In this document: in pieces, positions 1 to 6,159 of the stretch
Position numbering within the stretch: the stretch's first letter is position 1
Layout of the letters: every line of letters starts with the position of its first letter
NCBI GenBank assembly: GCA_910586105.1
Contig: CAJUGU010000126.1
Coordinates: 1 to 11,426, forward strand
Origin: an uncultured Eubacteriales bacterium
Lineage (GTDB): Bacteria; Bacillota; Clostridia; Oscillospirales; Butyricicoccaceae
Reading direction: 5' to 3'
Length of the DNA: 11,426 bases
Notes under the pieces: model-generated
What the model was told of the DNA's origin: nothing
Database searches by the model: none
The model's input: only the letters and a program-made list of their open reading frames with translations
Program-made: the position numbers and the translations under genes

Positions 1-73
1 CCCCTCTGGACACCCGCGATGCTGCGCATCGCCTGCGCCGCCTGCGGGCGGGGAAGCGGACGTTCCCCGCAGG
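1..73 (+). repeat. Partial copy of hairpin-rich interspersed repeat, cut by window start
   Basis: Bases 1-9 (CCCCTCTGG) equal the 3' arm of the third hairpin of the repeat copy at 2019-2097, so the window starts inside a copy. Two further hairpins follow. One is GCGATGC (16-22) with GCATCGC (26-32). The other is GCGGGGAA (48-55) with TTCCCCGC (63-70), with an alternative pairing of CCTGCGG (41-47) and CCGCAGG (67-73). A similar CTGCGG-CGGGGAA module follows the internal copy at 2099-2129, so the repeat unit probably extends past the first three hairpins. No gene is visible in 1-111. Confidence 0.55.
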
Positions 74-91
74 ATAGGCGCTCCCCACAGC

Positions 92-111
92 GCGGAAGCG
101 TAGCCTTCCGC
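92..111 (-). other. Hairpin directly after asnB stop codon
   Basis: GCGGAAG (92-98) and CTTCCGC (105-111) form a perfect 7-bp stem with a 6-base loop, touching the asnB stop codon on the minus strand. No T-run follows in the direction of asnB transcription, so it is not a classical intrinsic terminator. It may protect the 3' end or help release. Confidence 0.4.
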
Positions 112-1938
112 TCATTTCAGTGTTACCCCGTATTTTTTGAACCATCGATCCATTTGTATGATATACGCAAAGATCTGCGGCGTGCGCATCAGCTGGCCGT
201 ACCAGGGTTCCGAAAGGCTTTCCGGCTGCTCCATCAGCGCTTCCACTGCTTCATGCCGGAACAGGCTGGACGCAATCGAATTTTCATCCTTGAAGATCTG
301 CCGTACATAAGACGCCGTCAGCTGCGTATACAGCGGGTGGAACGTCTTCGGGTACGGCGATTTTTTGCGGTCGACGATCTCCGGCGGCAGCTCCTGCGAA
401 AATGCTTCCCGGACGATGCCCTTCTCCCGTCCATGCAGCGCCTTCAACGACCACGGCATATTATATGCATATTCCACGATCCGATGGTCGCAGAACGGTA
501 CCCGCACCTCAAGCCCCGAATACATGCTCATGCGGTCCTTGCGGTCGAGCAGGCACGCCATGAACCATTGCAGGTTCAGCAGGAACATTTCCCGCATCCG
601 CGCGTCCTTTTTGGAGTCCGAAGGCAATTTATCCGCCGCGCGGCAGGTCGCTGAATAATGCTCGCGCACGAATTCCTCCCCACGCGTGACCGCATCCGGC
701 GCAAGCAGGCTCAGGCGCAACCCGACCGAACGCGACCACGGGAACGTATCTTCAAACAGGATCTCCTCCCGATGGTACCACGGATATCCCCCGAACAGCT
801 CGTCGGCGCATTCGCCCGACTGTACGACCGTGAAATCCCGTTTGACCTCCCGGCAAAACAGCAGCAGCGACGAATCCACGTCCGCCATCCCCGGCAGATC
901 CCGCGCGTCGGTCGCCGGAAGCAGCGCCGCGCATAACGCCCCGTTGTCCAGCACCACCTCATGGTGATGCGTCCCAAGGAAATCGCGCATCCGGTAGATA
1001 TATTCGTTGTCGCTGTTCGGCTGGAACAGGCTTTGCGTGAAGTATTCCGCGTTGTCCTGGTAGTCGACCGAATACGTATCCAGCACCCGCCCCTGTTTGC
1101 GGTATTCCTTCGCTGCAAGCATGGATAAAATCGACGAATCCAACCCGCCTGACAGGAACGTACAAAGCGGTACGTCCGAGACCAACTGCCGCGCCGCCGA
1201 ATCGGCGATCAGATCGTGCGTGCGCTGGACCGTCGCCGCTTCGTCGTCCTCATGCTCCCGCGCCTCCAGCTTCCAATACGCCTGTTCCCGCCAGCCCTCC
1301 GGCGTGAGTACGGCAAAATGCCCCGGCAGCAATTCGCTGACATTTTCAAACACACCGAAACCCGGCGGCCTTGCAGGCCCCAGCAGCAGGATCGAACGCA
1401 ATCCGTCTTCCCCCAGCACCGGGCGCACTTGTGGATGGTTCAGCAGCGCTTTCAGCTCGGAACCGAACACGACGCCGTCCGCCGTCCGGCTGTAGAACAG
1501 CGGCTTGACCCCGAGACGGTCGCGGCAGAGCGTCAGCCGCCGCTTGCTCCGTTCCCACAATGCAAAAGCGTAGATCCCATTTAACTTTTCAAACGCCGCC
1601 GCACCCCATTCGCAATACGCATGCAGCAAAACTTCCGTATCGGAATGCCCGTGGAATGTATGCCCCTTCGCCAGCAGCGGCGCGCGCAGGTCTTCCGTAT
1701 TGTATAATTCCCCGTTATAGACCAGAATCACGTCGCCGTCCGGCGACGCCATCGGCTGCGCGCCGCCCTCCGGATCTACCACGATCAATCTTCTGTGGAT
1801 CAGATATGCGTCGTCGTCCGCCCATTCCCCGCCCGCGTCCGGCCCTCGCGGCTCCAGCGAACGCGCCATTTTCGCCGCCGTGGCAGCGCCCTCGCGGGCG
1901 CGCCCGTCATAGTCGATCCATCCGGCGATCCCACACAT
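112..1938 (-). CDS. asnB: Asparagine synthetase, glutamine-hydrolysing (class II amidotransferase)
   Basis: This cytoplasmic enzyme makes asparagine from aspartate, ATP and glutamine. The N-terminus is MCGIAGW: after removal of Met1, Cys2 is the glutaminase nucleophile. Other class II amidotransferase marks are HRRL at 48-51, YNGELYN at 74-80 and HSDTEV at 98-103. The C-terminal synthetase half has the PP-loop SGGLDSS at 263-269, SGECADELFGGYPWY at 374-388 and a later LDRKDRMSMYSGLEVRVPF stretch, all standard for the family. The length of 608 residues fits Firmicutes AsnB-type proteins, which exceed the roughly 554 residues of E. coli AsnB. The start is supported by the required Cys2 and by AGGAG about 10 bases upstream. 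It is monocistronic here: 389 bases and a terminator separate it from the kinase gene upstream. No T-box leader is visible. Family assignment is very secure; the physiological role is inferred from the family. Confidence 0.97.
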   Translation of the reverse strand: MCGIAGWIDYDGRAREGAATAAKMARSLEPRGPDAGGEWADDDAYLIHRRLIVVDPEGGAQPMASPDGDVILVYNGELYNTEDLRAPLLAKGHTFHGHSDTEVLLHAYCEWGAAAFEKLNGIYAFALWERSKRRLTLCRDRLGVKPLFYSRTADGVVFGSELKALLNHPQVRPVLGEDGLRSILLLGPARPPGFGVFENVSELLPGHFAVLTPEGWREQAYWKLEAREHEDDEAATVQRTHDLIADSAARQLVSDVPLCTFLSGGLDSSILSMLAAKEYRKQGRVLDTYSVDYQDNAEYFTQSLFQPNSDNEYIYRMRDFLGTHHHEVVLDNGALCAALLPATDARDLPGMADVDSSLLLFCREVKRDFTVVQSGECADELFGGYPWYHREEILFEDTFPWSRSVGLRLSLLAPDAVTRGEEFVREHYSATCRAADKLPSDSKKDARMREMFLLNLQWFMACLLDRKDRMSMYSGLEVRVPFCDHRIVEYAYNMPWSLKALHGREKGIVREAFSQELPPEIVDRKKSPYPKTFHPLYTQLTASYVRQIFKDENSIASSLFRHEAVEALMEQPESLSEPWYGQLMRTPQIFAYIIQMDRWFKKYGVTLK

Positions 1939-2010
1939 TTGCGATCAACTCCTTTTTACTCAGCACTTCCTTTTAGGTTATGTCGCGGAGCCGCATTTTA
2001 GTACACGCAG

Positions 2011-2129
2011 ACGCTTCGGGCGCTGGGGCTCTGCCCCAGACCCCGGTTCTGCGCGGACAGCGCCAGAGGGGCTCGCCCCTCTGGACTCCCTTTTTCCGCT
2101 GCGGCGGGGAATTGGCGCGGCGTTTCCCG
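2011..2129 (+). repeat. Interspersed repeat with multi-stem RNA-like fold (internal copy)
   Basis: The core is 2019-2097. An outer stem GGCGCT (2019-2024) pairs with AGCGCC (2059-2064). It encloses GGGGC/GCCCC (2025-2029 with 2033-2037) and a weaker GTTC/GGAC hairpin (2046-2049 with 2055-2058). A third hairpin, CCAGAGGGG (2063-2071) with CCCCTCTGG (2076-2084), follows and overlaps the outer stem by two bases. The copy at 11350-11426 keeps the same plan with paired changes in the stems. A further imperfect CGGGGAA/TTTCCCG stem (2105-2111 with 2123-2129) matches a module after the left-edge copy. It contains no convincing ORF and lies upstream of asnB. Confidence 0.75.
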
Positions 2130-2142
2130 TTTTCCCGTGCTG

Positions 2143-2174
2143 CTTCGCCCCGCCAAAAGGACGGCGGGGCGAAG
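2143..2174. repeat. Perfect 12-bp inverted repeat
   Basis: CTTCGCCCCGCC (2143-2154) and GGCGGGGCGAAG (2163-2174) form a perfect 12-bp stem around an 8-base loop. Neither strand has a T-run after it, so it is not a classical intrinsic terminator. It lies between the kinase terminator and the interspersed repeat and may belong to the same hairpin-rich repeat island. Confidence 0.6.
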
Positions 2175-2240
2175 GGGCTGCTGCGGCAAACTTCCGGAAC
2201 ACAGGTATGGGTAAATATGAAATCGCCTTTCCCGCAAAAG

Positions 2241-2280
2241 CAAGGACTACATCCATGCATGTTCATGAATGCAGTCCCTG
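2241..2280 (-). terminator. Intrinsic terminator of the two-component operon
   Basis: Read on the minus strand, bases 2280-2264 pair with 2257-2241 in a 17-bp stem with a 6-base loop, followed by CTTTTGC. The stem needs three G-U pairs, and these exist only in minus-strand RNA; on the plus strand the same positions are A-C mismatches. This points to function in transcripts leaving the kinase gene, whose stop is about 50 bases upstream. The T-run is short (four), so termination may be incomplete. Confidence 0.6.
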
Positions 2281-2290
2281 TTCTACGGTT

Positions 2291-2327
2291 GCGGCGGACA
2301 GGAAATTTTCCTGCCACCAGCCGCCGC
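2291..2327 (-). other. Stem-loop immediately after the kinase stop codon
   Basis: GCGGCGG (2291-2297) and CCGCCGC (2321-2327) enclose a second dyad, CAGGAAA (2299-2305) and TTTCCTG (2307-2313). The outer stem touches the kinase stop codon on the minus strand. With the terminator at 2241-2280 this makes a doubly structured 3' end. No T-run follows this element itself. Confidence 0.45.
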
Positions 2328-5165
2328 TTATGCTTCTGTCGTTTTTTCCGACGGCTCAGCGGTTTCCTCCATAGCCTTGCCCTCTTCGGCGGTTTCCTCC
2401 GCAGCCTTGCCCTCTTCGGCGGTTTCCTTCGCAGCCGCTTCCATCTCGCCCGCTGCGGCTTCCGGTTCTGTTGCTTCAGGAACCGCTTCCGGCGCCGGCA
2501 TATCGCTTTCCGGCGCGACCGCGTCAGACTCTCCGTTCTCGCTGGCGGCTTCACCTGCTCTGGCCTTCTCCGCCGTCTCTGCCGTCTCTGCGGCCTTTGC
2601 CTGCTCTTCGCGCGCTGCCGCTTCGGCTTCCGCCTGCTCCGCAGCCGCTTTCGCCTCCATCGCCATTTTTAACGTATATTTCCGGGCGAAAAACGGCCTG
2701 CGTGCCGGTGCTTTCCCTTTCGCCGGTTCCGTTACGGGAACGGCGGCAGCAGGCTCAGCGGCTTGCATGGTTTCCAAAGGGACGGTACCGTCCCTCGGCT
2801 CCGAAGGAGCCGAGTCGGGCGTTTCATGCAGCGTCGGGAACCCGATCTGTACCTTGAACAGGTCGCCGTCGATGATTAGCTCGAACGTGCCGCCCATCAA
2901 CTCGGTCAGGCTCTGCGCAATCGAAAGCCCCAGCCCGCTGCCTTCGGTCGAGCGTGAGCTGTCGCCGCGCACAAAGCGTTCCATCAGCTCCTCGGCGGCG
3001 ATGTTCAGCCGTTCGCGCGATACGTTCTTGACCGCGATCGCCGTAATGCTCGCGTCGCTGTGCAGGTCCAGATACACCCGCGTCTGCGGCATGGCGTATT
3101 TGACGATGTTCGCCATCAGGTTATCAAACACGCGCCACAGCAGCCGCCCGTCCGCATAGATCATGGCGTCGTGCCCGGGCAGGGTGACGATCGGTTCGAT
3201 CCCCGCCGCGGCGAGCTTTTCCGCATATTCCCCCGTGACCTGCCGCAGCAGTTCGCCGACGCTGGTCGGGGCGGCGTTTACCGCAATGTTCCCCGTGGAA
3301 GCCTTGGACGCTTCCAGCAGGTCTTCCAGCAGCTTTTTCAGCCGGTCGGACTGCCTGCCCAGCACTTCAATATATTCCCGCGCCTTTTCGCTCTCGATCG
3401 GCTCCTTTTGCAGCAGCCCCACGTAGTTGATGATCGAGGTCAGCGGCGTCTTGATATCATGGCTGACGTTGGTCAGCAATTCGCTGCGCATCCGTTCGCT
3501 TTGGGTGCGCGCCTTCACCGCCCTGACCCGTTCCTCGACGGCGGCGTCGATCCCGTCGCGGATCGTATTCAGCGCTTCGGCGTGTGTTTTGAATTCCCAA
3601 TGCATCACATCATCCGGTATCCGGTAGTTGAGGTCGCCCGCGGCGATCTTTTTCGCGCCGTTATGCAGCCAGACCATTTCCCGCAGGATGCTGAGGTAGC
3701 CCCAAAGCACCGCGAGGTCGAATATCGCCGTCAGGAGCAGGCAGAACACGTTGCCATCCCAAAAGGCGAGCTGGATCAGGAACAGGTTGACGAACGCGAC
3801 CGCAAGCAGCAGCAGCAGCCCCTTCCAGACCAGCGGGAGGATTTCAAACAATCCCCCGCACTTGCGCCAGCCCCGGGCAAACAGCCCGCCGACCGCGACG
3901 ACCGCCGCCCGCGTCCCCTTGCCGACCCGGTCGATCGTCTGGCTGCGCTGTTCCTGCTTCTGCGCCCGCTGTTCTTCCTTCTGCGCAGTTTCCTGCGCGG
4001 TCAATTCCCGCGGCTGGAGCCGTCCCGCAACCAGCCCCGCGCCGCCCGAAAGCCCGCGCCACAGCCACGCGCACACCCGCCAGGTGATCGTATTGCGCAG
4101 CAGCGTATGGCTTTTCCAGCGCGACGCCGTTGACAGGGTCAGGACGGCAAAGGTCACTGCGTAGCCGAAGACGCAGGACACCAGCACGATGAAGTACAGC
4201 TCCAGATCGACCGTGGTCTGCACCCATGTCATTTCCGACAGCATGGCGGTCAGCGGCGCAAACGCCAGCACGCAGAGCGCAAGGAACAGGTCGTAAGGGA
4301 TACGGTCGATGAACCGCAGGGTAATGACTCCTTTGTCCGTGTTCGGACGGTGTCCCGCTGCGCACATCAGATAGAGCCAGAGGAGCAGCCCCAGCAGCGA
4401 GCAGCCGGCGCACAGCCCTAACGCCGGATAAGCGACGTGTTTCAACATCTGGTACCAGGTGTTGGCTTCGGTGAATTTATCGTATACCGGCAGGTCGGGA
4501 TCGACGTAAAAGTTTACCCGGATGTAAGTCCCCAGCGATTCCGGAAGGTCGACCGGTTCGGTTTCGGCCGCGCCGCCTTCATAATAGGGCGACGCGCTGT
4601 AGTCGAAATCCGGGCCGTCGTGCCAGTCCTCGTCTGCATAGGGAGCGGCGGGCGTCTGCCTTTCCGCTTCCGAACGGAGTTCCCACTCAAGCTCCGCCAT
4701 CCGGCTGTCCAGATCGGTCCAGCGCCCGATCAGCCCGCCCGATACCTGGATATCATATCCCAGCGTCGCGACCAGCCGTTCGCTCCCATCCATCTGGTAA
4801 CCCTCGTTAAGGGAAAGCATCCCGTCCAGCGTCATGACGCTCCCCGCGTCCTCCGACTCGAAGAGCACCCGCAGGTTGGTATTGTTCGAGGAAAACCGTT
4901 CGCGCATCCGGTTCAGGTATTCCTGGCTGCTGACCGTCTGCCTTTCGTTGGTGGCATACAGCATCAGCAGGCTTTCCACGTCATCGCCATATTCCCGGCA
5001 GGCGCGATCGGCCAGCCAGCTGTCAAAAAAATCGCTGCCGCTGTCATACGCGTCGCCATCCACACAGATTGCGACCGTAAACAGGCCCAGCCCCGCGCCC
5101 GTCAGCAGGATGAGCAGCAGCACGAGCGCCAGCAGCTTGACCGGAAAACTGTAATAGAGTTTCAT
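2328..5165 (-). CDS. Membrane sensor histidine kinase with Ala/Glu-rich C-terminal tail
   Basis: This is the sensor of a two-component system, predicted to autophosphorylate on His569 and pass phosphate to the adjacent regulator. Visible order: TM1 about 9-34, external region about 35-243, then TM segments near 244-268, 290-310, 321-345, 441-466 and 471-494. A Gln/Glu/Lys-rich cytoplasmic loop lies near 385-412. HAMP-like sequence is about 495-550, HisKA has LLTNVSHDIKTPLTS at 563-577, and the ATPase domain has an N-box with N682 and N686 and a G2 box EGSGLGLSIA at 741-750. The usual DxGxG G1 box is replaced by KNVSRERLN (713-721). The catalytic core ends near 778. About 168 more residues follow: a basic patch (822-829), then Ala/Glu/Lys-rich sequence with near-perfect 10-residue repeats. 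The start overlaps the regulator stop as ATGA, with AGGGG upstream. The kinase call is secure; the signal is unknown. Confidence 0.93.
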   Translation of the reverse strand: MKLYYSFPVKLLALVLLLILLTGAGLGLFTVAICVDGDAYDSGSDFFDSWLADRACREYGDDVESLLMLYATNERQTVSSQEYLNRMRERFSSNNTNLRVLFESEDAGSVMTLDGMLSLNEGYQMDGSERLVATLGYDIQVSGGLIGRWTDLDSRMAELEWELRSEAERQTPAAPYADEDWHDGPDFDYSASPYYEGGAAETEPVDLPESLGTYIRVNFYVDPDLPVYDKFTEANTWYQMLKHVAYPALGLCAGCSLLGLLLWLYLMCAAGHRPNTDKGVITLRFIDRIPYDLFLALCVLAFAPLTAMLSEMTWVQTTVDLELYFIVLVSCVFGYAVTFAVLTLSTASRWKSHTLLRNTITWRVCAWLWRGLSGGAGLVAGRLQPRELTAQETAQKEEQRAQKQEQRSQTIDRVGKGTRAAVVAVGGLFARGWRKCGGLFEILPLVWKGLLLLLAVAFVNLFLIQLAFWDGNVFCLLLTAIFDLAVLWGYLSILREMVWLHNGAKKIAAGDLNYRIPDDVMHWEFKTHAEALNTIRDGIDAAVEERVRAVKARTQSERMRSELLTNVSHDIKTPLTSIINYVGLLQKEPIESEKAREYIEVLGRQSDRLKKLLEDLLEASKASTGNIAVNAAPTSVGELLRQVTGEYAEKLAAAGIEPIVTLPGHDAMIYADGRLLWRVFDNLMANIVKYAMPQTRVYLDLHSDASITAIAVKNVSRERLNIAAEELMERFVRGDSSRSTEGSGLGLSIAQSLTELMGGTFELIIDGDLFKVQIGFPTLHETPDSAPSEPRDGTVPLETMQAAEPAAAVPVTEPAKGKAPARRPFFARKYTLKMAMEAKAAAEQAEAEAAAREEQAKAAETAETAEKARAGEAASENGESDAVAPESDMPAPEAVPEATEPEAAAGEMEAAAKETAEEGKAAEETAEEGKAMEETAEPSEKTTEA
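2361..2436 (-). repeat. 30-bp in-frame tandem repeat in the kinase tail
   Basis: Two units (2361-2390 and 2391-2420) match at 28 of 30 bases, and a partial third unit follows (2421-2436). Since 30 is a multiple of three, the repeat adds ten residues per unit (pattern EETAEEGKAA or EETAEEGKAM, residues about 914-936) without changing frame. It is a likely site of copy-number change by slippage. Confidence 0.85.
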
Positions 5166-5863
5166 CGTTGGTCCCCTTTCTCGAACTTGTAGCCTTGCCC
5201 CCAGACCACTTTCACATAACGGGGCTCGGCGGGGTTGATCTCGATCTTCTCCCGCAAATGGCGGATGTGGACGGCAACCGTCGAATCACTGCCCGACGAG
5301 CTTTCGTGCCAGACGGCCTCATAGATCGACGACGACGAATGCACCCGCCCCGCGTTTTTCATCAGCAGGTGCAGGATGCTGTATTCGATCGGGGTCAGCG
5401 AGACCGGCTCGCCGTCGACCGTGACCGTCTTGCTTTCGTCGTCGAGCGACACCCCGCCGATCGTCAGCCGGTGCTGCGCGGGCGGCAGGCTGCCCAGCGT
5501 CGTGTAACGGCGCAGCTGGCTCTTGACCCGTGCCACGACCTCCATCGGGCTGAACGGCTTGGTCACGTAGTCGTCCGCGCCGATCGTCAGACCGAGCACC
5601 TTGTCGGTGTCCTCGCTTTTGGCCGTCAGCAGGATCACCGGGATATTATAGGCCTCCCGCAAACGGACGGTCGCTGAAATGCCGTCGAGCACCGGCATCA
5701 TGATATCCATCAGCACCAGATGCACCGTCTCCTGACGGAGCAGTTCGATCGCTTCCTGTCCGGTGTATGCGGTCAGGATCCGGTATCCCTCCGCAGATAA
5801 GTAAATGCGCAGCGCTTCGACAATGTCGTGGTCGTCGTCGCAGATCAGGATGGTGTAATTCAT
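5162..5863 (-). CDS. OmpR-family response regulator
   Basis: This cytoplasmic transcription factor is the predicted partner of the downstream kinase. The receiver domain (about 1-120) has the acidic residues D9-D11, phosphoacceptor D53 in LMDIMMP, T80 and K102 in VTKPF. The winged-helix DNA-binding domain spans about 130-230 and ends with VAVHIRHLREKIE and VVWGQGYKF, typical of the OmpR/PhoB class. The length of 233 residues is normal. The start has a good ribosome binding site (AAGGAAAGGGG on the minus strand). It is first in a two-gene operon, with its TGA overlapping the kinase ATG by four bases, which suggests coupled translation. Upstream lie a promoter and 11-bp-spaced direct repeats that fit autoregulation. 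The class is secure. The nearest named relatives look VanR-like, but no resistance genes are nearby, so no specific name is given. Confidence 0.95.
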   Translation of the reverse strand: MNYTILICDDDHDIVEALRIYLSAEGYRILTAYTGQEAIELLRQETVHLVLMDIMMPVLDGISATVRLREAYNIPVILLTAKSEDTDKVLGLTIGADDYVTKPFSPMEVVARVKSQLRRYTTLGSLPPAQHRLTIGGVSLDDESKTVTVDGEPVSLTPIEYSILHLLMKNAGRVHSSSSIYEAVWHESSSGSDSTVAVHIRHLREKIEINPAEPRYVKVVWGQGYKFEKGDQR

Positions 5864-5881
5864 AGGCTTCCCCTTTCCTTC

Positions 5882-5908
5882 GGGACGCCCGGGCGTCCCT
5901 GCTTTTTT
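5882..5908. promoter_or_regulatory. Perfect 18-bp palindrome in the regulator leader, T-run on plus strand
   Basis: GGGACGCCC and GGGCGTCCC (5882-5899) are perfectly self-complementary and can fold as a 7-bp stem with a CCGG loop. It sits in the 5' leader of the response regulator, between the predicted promoter and the ribosome binding site. On the plus strand it is followed by TGCTTTTTT, the form of an intrinsic terminator, although no plus-strand gene precedes it. It could block antisense transcription into the intergenic region, act as an operator, or stabilise the leader. Confidence 0.5.
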
Positions 5909-5918
5909 GCCTAACCCT

Positions 5919-5946
5919 ATTGTCTCACAAATTTTCTTAAAATCAA
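5919..5946 (-). promoter_or_regulatory. Predicted sigma-A promoter of the two-component operon
   Basis: On the minus strand a TTGATT -35 (5946-5941) and a GACAAT -10 (5924-5919) are separated by 16 bases, each matching consensus at four of six positions. The region is strikingly AT-rich against its GC-rich surroundings. Transcription would begin near 5912, about 50 bases before the regulator start. The weak match fits a promoter that needs an activator. Confidence 0.45.
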
Positions 5947-5958
5947 AGATGCAAACCG

Positions 5959-5979
5959 TTTAAGATTTCTTTAAGATTT
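5959..5979 (+). promoter_or_regulatory. Tandem 10-bp direct repeats, likely OmpR-family binding site
   Basis: TTTAAGATTT occurs twice, exactly 11 bases apart (5959-5968 and 5970-5979), about one helical turn. OmpR-class regulators commonly bind such tandem sites as head-to-tail dimers. The site ends 12 bases upstream of the predicted -35 of the regulator operon, a position suited to activation. A partial match, TTTAAGAAAA, lies on the opposite strand closer to the promoter. Binding by the local regulator is inference. Confidence 0.55.
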
Positions 5980-5996
5980 GTTTATGGCGGCTTAAT

Positions 5997-6029
5997 AAAA
6001 ATGGGAGCGGCGGCGCTTTGCGCCGTCGC
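5997..6029 (-). terminator. Second terminator-like hairpin downstream of the deoR-like gene
   Basis: GCGGCGGCGC (6007-6016) pairs with GCGCCGTCGC (6020-6029) in a 10-bp stem with one G-U pair and a 3-base loop. On the minus strand it is followed, after five bases, by TTTTTATT. It could back up the stronger terminator at 6066-6111 and insulate the two-component promoter. The gap before the T-run lowers confidence. Confidence 0.35.
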
Positions 6030-6065
6030 ACCGGCCGCACCCTTCCGCCGGAACGCTGCCAAGGC

Positions 6066-6111
6066 AAAAAAAACGACTGCCGTTTATGATTTTGGGAAAT
6101 CATAAACGGCA
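6066..6111 (-). terminator. Intrinsic terminator of the deoR-like gene
   Basis: A perfect 15-bp stem (6078-6092 with 6097-6111) closes a TGGG loop. On the minus strand it is followed after four bases by eight T residues (6073-6066). It starts about 50 bases past the deoR-like stop codon and would separate that gene from the two-component operon. No T-run exists on the plus strand, so it is one-directional. Confidence 0.85.
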
Positions 6112-6159
6112 ACCCCATTGTTCCGCGCGTTCCGCTCCGGCGGCAAGCTGCACAGGCCT

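Noticed and set aside
1939..2010. T-box or other amino-acid-responsive leader before asnB
   Set aside because: Only about 70 bases separate asnB from the repeat, and no T-box antiterminator motif or specifier stem is visible.
1995..2023. Possible asnB promoter (TAAAAT on the minus strand, 2000-1995, with TG nearby)
   Set aside because: No acceptable -35 hexamer occurs at the right distance (GCGCCC at 17 bases), so the true promoter cannot be placed.
2361..2436. The 30-bp repeats as a CRISPR array
   Set aside because: The units are adjacent with no spacers and encode in-frame protein repeats.
2269..3159. A 296-codon Ala/Ser-rich plus-strand frame over the kinase tail
   Set aside because: It is the reverse complement of the Ala/Glu-rich tail repeats; the composition is explained by that, and it has no supported start.
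3060..4133. A 357-codon plus-strand frame antisense to the kinase
   Set aside because: Low-complexity Arg/Gln/Pro-rich product and no ribosome binding site or family signature; it is the complement of conserved kinase sequence.
2328..5863. The two-component pair as a TctDE-type controller of the tct operon
   Set aside because: The kinase lacks the TctE layout, the operon is separated from tct by the deoR-like gene and terminators, and its proposed motif is absent from the tct promoter region. A link is possible but not supported.
6043..6148. Imperfect inverted repeat flanking the deoR terminator (CCGCCGGAACGC near 6046 and a related reverse copy near 6122-6148) as MITE ends
   Set aside because: The arms differ by an insertion and several bases, no target-site duplication is visible, and the right arm is adjacent to the deoR coding end. 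GC-rich chance similarity is sufficient.
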